This document shows, in pieces, positions 8,967 through 15,890 of a DNA stretch of 61,040 nucleotides. The notes below the pieces were generated by a model. The model had not been told where the DNA came from and did not search any database. It saw only the letters and a program-made list of their open reading frames with translations. The translations under genes were made by a program, and so were the position numbers. Where the stretch lies: assembly GCA_029260475.1 (NCBI GenBank), contig JAJDDE010000194.1:1-61040 (forward strand), given 5' to 3'. Every line of letters starts with the position of its first letter. Within the stretch, counting starts at the first letter, position 1. Source of the stretch: Phycisphaerales bacterium. Lineage in GTDB: Bacteria > Planctomycetota > Phycisphaerae > Phycisphaerales > UBA1924.

Positions 8967-9307
8967 GTCCAAACCCTGTTGCTCGTGTCAGTCTACACCG
9001 ATTCGGAGCAGATTCGGAGTGCGATTCGCGAGTTCAAACGCTGCACATCGGGATTCCTGGGGCCTTCGCGTCTCGATAACGCGTGCCAAGCACGATTCGC
9101 ACCCGTAGACACTGGTGCATGGGGCGAAGTCCCAACCGAGGGTTCGGGCTCCCAAACTCGTCACTCTGAACGAAGAACACTCGGCACGGTTGCCGACGGC
9201 CCACGCTCTCAACCCCGTGTGAAGCCGGGGGGGCAGGACTCTGATCGAATTCGATGCCTCTCAGATCGGTCTCTGGGAGTTGGAAATGCGATGAGTGCCA
9301 GCTCGTC
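8967..9307. other. Intergenic region
   Basis: About 340 bases without a credible gene. The right-hand end of the protease promoter (TAGACT on the minus strand near 8992) falls here. A short imperfect C/G hairpin (CCCCG then CGGGG near 9220) is the only other structure I see; it has no T-run, so I do not call it a terminator. Confidence 0.4.
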
Positions 9308-9850
9308 TCACTGCTCGGGGGTTCTCTCGCTGTCAGGGGTAGACGTACGGCGTTCATACTCGATGAGGAACTCGACCGTCTTTGACGCGGCGTCGCCACC
9401 GGACCGGGCGTGGGCAATTAGCGGGATTCCGTGCGGGCCGGCGACGTTCAGGAGCGAGGGCCGAGCTTCCAGCGCCGCACGCACGACGTCGAGAAAGCCG
9501 AGTGTGGCCGCCGCACAGAGTTCCAATGGTGCTCCCTGATCCAGCAGGAACTTGGCGATGTCGGTGCGCCCTGAGTGTCCAGCAGCCCCGAGGCCGCTTT
9601 TGAAGTCGCCGCCGCCCCAGTCCCACGAGGCCCTGATGAGCCTCGGCTCACGGTCAACAAGCGCTTTTGTCTTCTCGAGATCGAAGTGCGCGATATCGAC
9701 ATACTCGTTGATGAGATCGCGGTCGAGAGGACCGGGCTCCTCCCGCGGAGCCTGCTCGGTTTGCGCCAAGGCCATGGGGTTCATAGCCAGAACCCCACAC
9801 GCTCCAGCGATGGTGTAGAGCATGGAACGGCGGTCGAGTCTTGGGTGCAT
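9308..9850 (-). CDS. Exported ankyrin-repeat protein
   Basis: A 180-residue protein with an N-terminal export signal that includes an Arg pair (LDRRSMLYTIAGACG), which could be a Tat signal, ending near ALAQ. The mature part holds ankyrin-like helix pairs, seen in GLGAAGHSGRTDIAKFLLD, ELCAAATLGFLDVVRAAL and GIPLIAHARSGG. Ankyrin repeats bind other proteins; no catalytic domain is present. ATG 9850 is chosen because AGGAG is six bases upstream; another ATG at 9856 is too close to that site. It is divergent from the winged-helix regulator and may be under its control. Confidence 0.75.
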   Translation of the reverse strand: MHPRLDRRSMLYTIAGACGVLAMNPMALAQTEQAPREEPGPLDRDLINEYVDIAHFDLEKTKALVDREPRLIRASWDWGGGDFKSGLGAAGHSGRTDIAKFLLDQGAPLELCAAATLGFLDVVRAALEARPSLLNVAGPHGIPLIAHARSGGDAASKTVEFLIEYERRTSTPDSERTPEQ

Positions 9851-9926
9851 GGTCATCTCCTACGATCGGTTGCTTGAATGAGAACCAACTCAAGCCAGAA
9901 GGTATGAGGAGACGGTGTCTACGCCG

Positions 9927-9970
9927 CTGATGAACCTCTGAGCGAACCCTGAGTAAACCCTGAGAGTCCC
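9927..9970 (+). promoter_or_regulatory. Four 11-bp direct repeats (OmpR/PhoB-type operator)
   Basis: CTGAT/CTGAG begins at 9927, 9938, 9949 and 9960, a period of exactly 11 bp. The first three units also share an AAC at the same offset. Regulators with OmpR/PhoB winged-helix domains bind head-to-tail along 11-bp direct repeats, and the adjacent gene at 10038 encodes such a domain. The repeats lie about 45-90 bp upstream of a TATAGT box (10012-10017), a usual activator position. Confidence 0.55.
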
Positions 9971-10037
9971 GGTTCCCCACAGAATGACGCGGCAATGGAG
10001 CGCATCGTCAGTATAGTTGCTCCTCAATGGAGGTCCT

Positions 10038-10925
10038 GTGACCGAGCGTCATCTTCAATTTGGTGAGTTCCGGTTCGATACTCATAGCGGCGAGTTGCGC
10101 GGGATTGAGGGCGGGTCAGAAGCAACGACCACCCGGCTCCCGCCGCAACCCGCGGCGTTGCTCACGCTGCTCGCGGCGCAACGGGGCGGGCTGGTCACCC
10201 ATGAGGAGATTCGCGAGGCGTTGTGGCCTGCCACGAAGGTTGATTTCGAGGCGGGGCTGCACTTCTGTATCCGCCAGATTCGCACCGCACTGGGTGATTC
10301 GGCAGCTGAAGCCCGGTACATCGAGACTCTTCCCAGGCGTGGATACCGCCTCGTCCCCGAGGTGACCCCCCTCGTTCCCTCGGTGCCCCCAGCAGAACCC
10401 ATCGAGCACACAAAGGCCGCAACCTGGCGTCTTCGGACCGCACTCGTGCTGGGTGCGGTGGCGGCGGTCTCTGCCATCATCCTGACGGTGTCCGCCGATG
10501 GATCAGCCATTCGCATCGGGATTATGCCGTTCCAACCCCCCAGCGACACCCAGTGGCTTGGTGATGTGAGCCCGATGGCGGAGTGGATTCTGGACGACCT
10601 GACGTCGCGCGCGGTACCCGGTGTGGGCATCGTCGGACCGACGACAACAGCCTCGTTCCCGGTTTCGGACGCGACCATGATCCAGACGGCCAGCGAGTAC
10701 GAGTTGGATTACATCGTGAACGGGCGGTTCATTGTTGACGAGAACGGTGCCACGATGTTCGCCGAATTGATCTGCGTGTCTAACGGCGCACATGTATGGG
10801 TCAAGCCCTTTGACGACCTGAACCAGGGACGCCACGTCGGGTTAGCGATCAGCGACGGTGTTGCCCATAAACTTCAGCGGTCATTTAGCAAACGGTCGAC
10901 TCTTCAAGTACCAGACTCGAACTGA
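10038..10925 (+). CDS. Membrane-anchored winged-helix transcriptional regulator (CadC/ToxR-like)
   Basis: A 295-residue one-component regulator. Residues ~5-105 are an OmpR/PhoB-type winged helix (FGEFRFD near the start, then VTHEEIREALWP and the recognition region IRQIRTALGD...YIETLPRRGYRL). One transmembrane helix follows at about 130-152 (LVLGAVAAVSAIILTV). The outer domain (IGIMPFQPP...LDYIVNGRFIVDENG) resembles the TolB-like/adenylate-cyclase-associated sensor domain of this class. GTG 10038 has GGAGG four bases upstream and a TATAGT box at 10012. It is divergent from the ankyrin gene and has four 11-bp repeats in its upstream region. Confidence 0.82.
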   Translation: MTERHLQFGEFRFDTHSGELRGIEGGSEATTTRLPPQPAALLTLLAAQRGGLVTHEEIREALWPATKVDFEAGLHFCIRQIRTALGDSAAEARYIETLPRRGYRLVPEVTPLVPSVPPAEPIEHTKAATWRLRTALVLGAVAAVSAIILTVSADGSAIRIGIMPFQPPSDTQWLGDVSPMAEWILDDLTSRAVPGVGIVGPTTTASFPVSDATMIQTASEYELDYIVNGRFIVDENGATMFAELICVSNGAHVWVKPFDDLNQGRHVGLAISDGVAHKLQRSFSKRSTLQVPDSN

Positions 10926-11254
10926 TGGACTGTGAGTTGTAAGGCCGACGACTCGCCCATCTGACCCGAATCCTGCGAGCATACGACCAACCATCGCAGT
11001 GATGCGGGTCTTGCTGCGCGCGGCGGCTATCGGCACGGCCAAACGGGTGCGTCTTCTCATTGACCAGCCGCGAGTACAACGGCGAGCCGCGTGACCAGCC
11101 ACACCCGTCGAGAATGGCGCTGCCACCACCCGACAGTCTCTTGGTTCGTCTCGGCCTTGGGCGCAGTCGTCGGCTTGCTCATGGGATGGATAGTAGCGCT
11201 CTGCGTACACTTTTGACGACATGTCCACACGCCCTTTGCGCTCACCAGACTCCA
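10926..11254. other. Gene-poor intergenic stretch
   Basis: No convincing gene. On the minus strand a 41-codon frame (11182-11057) begins MSKPTTAPKAETNQE and ends in a short hydrophobic stretch. A neighbouring frame continues after a one-base shift, so this may be a broken small gene. There is no ribosome-binding site, and I do not call it a CDS. Confidence 0.35.
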
Positions 11255-11530
11255 TCAGGGACACGGTCGTACGCGGTCTGGGGCCTGCAACATCCCTCGG
11301 ATCGCGCTCCCGGCCAATCCCTCTTCCACGCTGAGGTAGGTCAGTGACTCGCCATCGAATCGGGCGACGCCGTCGCCGTTGGTGCCGAACCACAGATTCC
11401 CTTCCCGGTCCTGAAATACCTCGCGCACATTCTCGCTGATCTGCTCGGGCTCGATCTCCTGCACGCGCGGGGGTCGAACCGTGACCAGGTCGGGCGGGCC
11501 CTCGGTCAGTTGAGCGGTGCAGATGAGGGG
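11255..11530 (-). pseudogene. Remnant of a two-component regulator propeller gene
   Basis: On the minus strand an open frame encodes an N-terminal propeller fragment. It has VREVFQDREGNLWFGTNGDG and FDGESLTYLSVEEGLAGSAI, the classical 'D-x-x-GNLWFGT' blade seen in two-component regulator propeller sensors. The next blade should follow at once, but after IRGMLQ the frame runs into a few unrelated residues and a stop. No further blades, transmembrane segment or output domain occur downstream in any frame. Intact family members have many such blades, so this is a 5' fragment of a decayed or deleted sensor gene. The true start cannot be set. Confidence 0.55.
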
Positions 11531-11894
11531 CGTCACCGTGAGTGACTGGGCAGCAAAGACAGCGTGGTTGAGAAGTATGGATTGGCTCAGCAATCGAGGT
11601 GGCAATGAAAACGCCGGAGCTCGGTTGCCGGACGCGTTGACCAGATGGCGCGTGGTACCTGTCCGTGACTGGGTACACACCAGCGGCTGGTGTGGATGCA
11701 TGTCCAAGCCATCCGGCGAGCCGCAGTCATGCAGAGCGCTGAGGACATTTGCCTCAGTCTCATCGCAATGACGCTGTGCCACGGTTGGCTTCCGCTTCGC
11801 TCGGTGTGACAGGTATTCGTATCGCGGCGTCTCCGGCGCATCGCTCCGCGACGTTCTCGTCCGCCGTTGCGGCTTCTGGTCCCCCGGACCGCTC

Positions 11895-11931
11895 CAAAAC
11901 GCACGAAAGCCGGCCCCGTAAAGGACCGGCT
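11895..11931 (-). terminator. Terminator after tRNA-Pro
   Basis: A nine-pair stem (AGCCGGTCC with GGGCCGGCT, one T-G pair) and a TTTACG loop read on the minus strand, followed by TTCGTGCGTTTT. It lies 13 bases beyond the tRNA 3' end. Confidence 0.6.
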
Positions 11932-11943
11932 CTCCGTGCAAAG

Positions 11944-12017
11944 TCGGGGTGACAGGATTCGAACCTGCGACCTCCACACCCCCAGTATGGCGCGCTACCA
12001 AGCTGCGCTACACCCCG
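11944..12017 (-). tRNA. tRNA-Pro (anticodon GGG)
   Basis: A full cloverleaf on the minus strand. The acceptor arm CGGGGTG pairs with CACCCCG, with A as discriminator. The D-arm holds AGCGCAGCTTGGTAGCGC, the anticodon loop is CTGGGGG giving GGG, and the T-arm is GCAGGTTCGAATCCTGT. CCA is not encoded. Confidence 0.93.
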
Positions 12018-12131
12018 ATCGGGTTCCCGCCTCGTGAGCGGGACGGCTAGCGTAGACCGCAATCGGGGCGTGAGCAAGGGGATTCACCCGCCGCCCACCC
12101 ACTCCGGACGCGATCCGGGGGTCTGAAATGT

Positions 12132-12161
12132 TTGGACGGCTCGTGGGGCCCGGTCTACGAT
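12132..12161 (+). promoter_or_regulatory. rpsB promoter
   Basis: TTGGAC (12132-12137), an 18-base spacer and TACGAT (12156-12161) form a sigma-70-like promoter about 205 bases before the rpsB start. Confidence 0.55.
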
Positions 12162-12366
12162 GGTGTGCTCCACGCGGTCGGCGTGGGGACTCGGCGGTGG
12201 TGGTACCTCGCCGGTGGAATTCATCATGCTCTCCGGGTCCGTCTCATCGAGGGGCGGCCCACACCCAAGCGGCCTTTTGCGGGCTCGCGGCTGGCTTCGG
12301 CGTGTTGCCGAGAACCGGTCCCGACTTCGATCCCGCCGGTCCCGCTGACACGGACAGACAACTCCC
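12162..12366 (+). promoter_or_regulatory. Long 5' leader of rpsB
   Basis: About 200 transcribed bases precede rpsB. Near the 5' end CCACGC and GCGTGG can form a short hairpin around GGTCG (near 12170-12187). No clear Shine-Dalgarno sequence precedes the ATG. Ribosomal protein S2 often represses its own mRNA through a leader structure, so such a role is plausible but unproven here. Confidence 0.35.
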
Positions 12367-13200
12367 ATGGCAGAAGAAACACAGCAGCAGACGCTCGTCA
12401 AGGACCTCATCGAGGCGGGCATCCACTTCGGGCAGCGCACCAGCAACTGGAACCCCAAGATGGGCCAGTTCATCTACGGCAAGCGCAACAGCATCCACAT
12501 CATCGATATCCGCGACACGATCAAGGGCCTGCTCCTCGCGAAGCGCCTGATCACCAAGGTCGTGGGCGACGGCAAGGACGTCTGCTTCGTCGGCACCAAG
12601 CGCCAGGCGAAGGAGGTCCTCGAGACCCGCGTGCTGGACATCGGCATGCACTGCGTGACCGAGCGCTGGCTGGGCGGCACGCTCACCAACTTCCGCACCA
12701 TCCGCTCGCGTCTCAAGCGTCTAGAGGAACTCGAGGCGATCGAGGCGGAGGACAACTTCCAGAGCTACTCCAAGAAGATGGAGAGCCAGCTGCGTCGCGA
12801 GATGAACAAGATCAAGCGCAACCTCAGCGGCATCCGCAAGATGGACAAGCTCCCCGGCGTGATCGTCGTCATCGACACCCGTCGCGAGCACAACGCCCTG
12901 CTCGAGGCCCGCAAGCTGGGCATCCCCACCGTCTGCCTGATCGACACCGACGGCGACCCCGATTACGCGGACATCGCGATCCCGGGCAACGACGACTCGA
13001 TGCGCTCGATCGACGTGATCATCCGCGAGCTCACCGGCGCCTGCGTCGATGGCAAGCAGCACCGCTCGACCAAGAACCCGAGCGATAACGCGGGCGAGCA
13101 GAACGACGGCGGCAACGACGGAGGCGCCCGGCGCTCCCGTCGCACCCAGTACCGCGCCGACGAGCCGGCACCCGCCGCCGCCGCCGAAACCGGGGCCTGA
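12367..13200 (+). CDS. rpsB: 30S ribosomal protein S2
   Basis: A 277-residue S2. The conserved AGIHFGQRTSNWNPKM opening, FVGTKRQAKEVLE, RWLGGTLTNFRTI and GIPTVCLIDTDGDPD are all present. The last ~40 residues form a low-complexity Asn/Gly/Arg/Ala tail beyond the usual end of the family (about 235-245 residues). S2 sits at the head-body junction of the 30S subunit. In most bacteria rpsB is followed by tsf; here a terminator and an oppositely oriented prepilin gene follow, so rpsB is transcribed alone. Confidence 0.96.
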   Translation: MAEETQQQTLVKDLIEAGIHFGQRTSNWNPKMGQFIYGKRNSIHIIDIRDTIKGLLLAKRLITKVVGDGKDVCFVGTKRQAKEVLETRVLDIGMHCVTERWLGGTLTNFRTIRSRLKRLEELEAIEAEDNFQSYSKKMESQLRREMNKIKRNLSGIRKMDKLPGVIVVIDTRREHNALLEARKLGIPTVCLIDTDGDPDYADIAIPGNDDSMRSIDVIIRELTGACVDGKQHRSTKNPSDNAGEQNDGGNDGGARRSRRTQYRADEPAPAAAAETGA

Positions 13201-13230
13201 TCCCCCCTGCCACAATCTGACGACTCCATG

Positions 13231-13256
13231 CACCCCGCTCACGCGGGGTGTTTTCT
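13231..13256 (+). terminator. rpsB terminator
   Basis: A perfect eight-pair stem CACCCCGC / GCGGGGTG with a TCAC loop, followed directly by TTTTCTT, 30 bases after the rpsB stop codon. Confidence 0.85.
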
Positions 13257-13283
13257 TGTGGCCTCGCGCGTGGTCAGACCGCC

Positions 13284-13320
13284 AACAAAAAACCGGCGCG
13301 TTTCTTCTGAAACGCGCCGG
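13284..13320 (-). terminator. Terminator of the prepilin-like gene
   Basis: Read on the minus strand, an 11-pair stem (CCGGCGCGTTT with AAACGCGCCGG) is followed by TTTTTTGTT. It lies about 55 bases beyond the stop codon of the prepilin-like gene. Confidence 0.85.
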
Positions 13321-13374
13321 CCCAAGGAGCAACATCTGCGGTCGCCGGCCCGTGAAGGGGTCAGCGGTTGTGGA

Positions 13375-14457
13375 TCAGTCGATCGTCTGGATCAGACGGG
13401 TGGCGTTCTCGCCATCGCGGATCTCGGCGGAGACGAAGGCTTCCTGGATCTCGAGGAAGATGGCGTCGTGGGGGTCGAAGCCGGCGGCGGAGGCGAAGCG
13501 GTCGATGCCGCCCGCGCCGCTGGGGCCCGAGCCACCCGGGGTGAGGGTGTTCTTCTTGGCCTCGATCCAGTAGGCCGAGCCGTCGGTGCGGACGAAGTTG
13601 CCGCCCTGGCGACCGTGGTTGTCACCATCCTGGTAACCCCGCTCGACCTCGGTCGGGGCGTCCTTGCGGAAGGTGCCGTAGAACGGACTGAAGCCGGAAC
13701 CGGGTGCCGCGCCGCCGCCCGGGTTGCCGTAATCGACGTGGTTGGTCTCGTCGCCCATGATGGTGACGGGGCGGAGCGTGGTGCGGAGGCCCGCGATGTA
13801 GAGGTAACTGATGTTGAACCAGGCGACGTCTTCCTGCTTCTCGATCTCGGTCGGGTTGATCAAGGCGAGGCCGTTCTCACCGCCGTCGGCTTGGTCAGCA
13901 GGGCTCTGCAGGATCGCGTAGTCCGCGGCGGTCTCCATGTACGAGGACATCAGCTTGGGGGGCTGGGGCGGTGCGGGGTTTCCGTTTGCGGCGTCTGAGG
14001 CACCCGGATCGGCCTCGACGACCCACGACTGGGAACTGCGGCGGAAACGGTAATACCCCTCGAGCGTCGGCATGTGTGCCGAATTCGGATTGGCTCCGGC
14101 GGTGTCGGCGACGAAGTCGGTGCGGAGATTGAACATGCCGGAGAAGCCGCCATAGAACTGGCCTTGGCGCTCGAAGAGATCGCGCTTCGGAATGTCACGC
14201 GAGCTCGAACCCGGGTTGGGCGTGGGCAGGACCGGAAATTCTTGGTCGTTGTCGTTGGCGTAGTACTGCATGAAGATCACGAGCTGACGCAGGTTGTTCT
14301 TGCTCTCTGCCCTCTGGGCGGCTTCGCGGGCCTTGCCGAGCGCGGGGAGCAGGACGCCGATCAGCAGGGCGATAATGGCGATAACGACCAGGAGCTCCAC
14401 GAGGGTGAATCCTCGCGAGCGTTGACGCTCGTTGCGTTGCATACGGACTTCTTTCAT
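13375..14457 (-). CDS. Prepilin-like (type II secretion/type IV pilin-like) protein
   Basis: A 360-residue protein with a class III leader: [20 protein letters not shown], cleaved after Gly by prepilin peptidase, with the conserved Glu at mature position 5. A long globular domain rich in Asn, Asp and Gly follows, ending with a C-terminal segment that contains the [19 protein letters not shown] element typical of the planctomycete 'H-x9-DG' pseudopilin family. These proteins occur in large numbers in planctomycetes, and individual roles are unknown. ATG 14457 has AAGG seven bases upstream. It has its own terminator and shares an upstream region with the divergent LacI gene. Confidence 0.85.
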   Translation of the reverse strand: MKEVRMQRNERQRSRGFTLVELLVVIAIIALLIGVLLPALGKAREAAQRAESKNNLRQLVIFMQYYANDNDQEFPVLPTPNPGSSSRDIPKRDLFERQGQFYGGFSGMFNLRTDFVADTAGANPNSAHMPTLEGYYRFRRSSQSWVVEADPGASDAANGNPAPPQPPKLMSSYMETAADYAILQSPADQADGGENGLALINPTEIEKQEDVAWFNISYLYIAGLRTTLRPVTIMGDETNHVDYGNPGGGAAPGSGFSPFYGTFRKDAPTEVERGYQDGDNHGRQGGNFVRTDGSAYWIEAKKNTLTPGGSGPSGAGGIDRFASAAGFDPHDAIFLEIQEAFVSAEIRDGENATRLIQTID

Positions 14458-14566
14458 TGCTGCACCTTGGTGACGCCCAATCTCGTACCGAGCGGGCGAG
14501 TTTTGATTGACGGAATCCACGCTGAACCAGTGAGAGGTCTCACGCTTCAAAAGCACACTTTACACT

Positions 14567-14576
14567 CCGTTAACGG
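14567..14576. promoter_or_regulatory. Palindrome CCGTTAACGG
   Basis: A perfect 10-base palindrome lies in the divergent region between the prepilin-like and LacI genes. It may be a regulator site; its half-site differs from the AGTAAAA operator nearer the LacI gene. Confidence 0.3.
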
Positions 14577-14651
14577 GTACGCAAGGGGGCTCCAAGCGGT
14601 TCCGGTTGAAGCACTTGGAGCGATTTTGACGCTCCGATCGGTCCCCTGGGC

Positions 14652-14687
14652 TTGCGTGCGGGATTGTGTCTAGTAAAATGTTTTACT
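14652..14687 (+). promoter_or_regulatory. LacI-type operator overlapping a promoter
   Basis: TTGCGT (14652-14657), 16 bases and TAAAAT (14674-14679) make a promoter. Its -10 box is embedded in the perfect inverted repeat AGTAAAATGTTTTACT (14672-14687), a size and symmetry usual for LacI-family operators. Binding there would block transcription of the lacI-like gene and the amylase gene behind it. Confidence 0.6.
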
Positions 14688-14748
14688 GAGGGGGCCCCAA
14701 TCGGCGTCCAGCCCCCTCTCCGCTCAACGCCCACGGAGAGTCCAACGG

Positions 14749-15837
14749 ATGGGAAAAACGCGAGTCAGCATCAGGGACGTGGCGCGTGAATCTGGGGTGA
14801 GTTTGACCACCGTCTCGCTCGTCCTCAACAAAAACGACGCCCGGATCTCCGAGGCGACGCGTGAGCGGGTGCTGGACGCGATCCAGCGCCTGGATTACAC
14901 CCCATCCCGCCTCGCCCGCGGCCTCCCCAACCGGCAATCCAAGACGCTCGCGATCCTCGTGCCGGCCCTCCAGCACGCCTTTGCGGACGTCTACTTCGGT
15001 GAGATCATCTCGGGTATCTATGAGGCGGCCGCCGAGCGGGGCTTCCGGATTATGCTCGAGGTCGCCCGGCGGGACTACGTGAAACGGCGCGAGTATCTCA
15101 CTGTTCTCGATGACTGCTCGGTGGACGGCATCCTCTTCATCGGTGCCTCCGAAGAGCACACATGGCTTCAGGATTTCCACGGCACGGACCGCCCGCTGCT
15201 GGTCGTGAACAACCACTTCACGCAGTGGGACCTCCACCGCGTGGAGTGCGACTACCAGCAGGCCGGCCGCCTCGCGGCGGACTACCTCACGGACATGGGG
15301 CACACGCGGATCGGGCACATCTCGGGCCCGATCGACAAGGTGCTCACGACCGCGGACCTCACCACCGCCTTCATCGAACGCCTCACCGAGCGCGGCACTC
15401 GCCTGGCGGACCAGCTCATCGTGGACGGCAAGCTGCACGTGGAGTTCGGCAAGCTCGCGTGCGAGGAACTGCTGCAACGCGACCCGGCGATCACCGCGAT
15501 CTTCGCGTCCAACGACAAGATGGCCCTCGGCGCGTACCAGGCGATCCGCGAGGCGGGCAAGAAGCCTGGACAGGACGTCAGCGTGATGGGGTGCGACGAC
15601 ATCGCGACGGCGCGACTCGCGGAACCGGGCCTCACGACGATCAGCATGAACTTCCTGAACGTGGGTGCCGAGTCCTGCAGGAGCCTGCTGGACCTGATCA
15701 AGACGCAGACAGGACGTTCCAAGAACAACGCCGGCGTGAACGGCGCGACCAACGGCACGGTGCCCGCCGAGTCGCTCCGCGTGGACCGCCGTTTGCCGGT
15801 CGAACTCATCGAACGTGCGTCGGTACAACGGGTCTGA
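14749..15837 (+). CDS. LacI-family transcriptional regulator
   Basis: A 362-residue regulator. The helix-turn-helix VSIRDVARESGVSLTTVSLV (residues 6-25) and hinge helix YTPSRLARGL are typical. A periplasmic-binding-protein-like sugar sensor follows (about 60-330; FASNDKMALGAYQAI is the conserved effector-domain motif). The last ~30 residues contain an Asn/Thr-rich linker not usual in the family. A near-palindromic operator overlaps its own promoter, and the next gene, 53 bases away, is a secreted starch-degrading enzyme, so it probably represses that gene until a maltodextrin-like inducer appears. A GGAGAG sequence precedes the ATG by eight bases. Confidence 0.9.
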   Translation: MGKTRVSIRDVARESGVSLTTVSLVLNKNDARISEATRERVLDAIQRLDYTPSRLARGLPNRQSKTLAILVPALQHAFADVYFGEIISGIYEAAAERGFRIMLEVARRDYVKRREYLTVLDDCSVDGILFIGASEEHTWLQDFHGTDRPLLVVNNHFTQWDLHRVECDYQQAGRLAADYLTDMGHTRIGHISGPIDKVLTTADLTTAFIERLTERGTRLADQLIVDGKLHVEFGKLACEELLQRDPAITAIFASNDKMALGAYQAIREAGKKPGQDVSVMGCDDIATARLAEPGLTTISMNFLNVGAESCRSLLDLIKTQTGRSKNNAGVNGATNGTVPAESLRVDRRLPVELIERASVQRV

Positions 15838-15890
15838 GCGCCGACGCCTCGCCCGGCAACACCCATCCGAATCCTGAAGGAACCCCGCCG

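Noticed and set aside
9218-9236. A hairpin with a run of G as a possible terminator
   Set aside because: The stem is imperfect and no T-run follows on either strand.
10881-11678. A 265-codon minus-strand frame covering the gene-poor stretch
   Set aside because: It has an Arg-rich composition, no domain and no ribosome-binding site, and runs antisense to the end of the regulator gene.
15162-15890. A 243-codon N-terminal extension of the amylase
   Set aside because: It lies in another frame of the LacI gene and is Arg/Gly/Pro-rich; the signal peptide at 15891 marks the true start.
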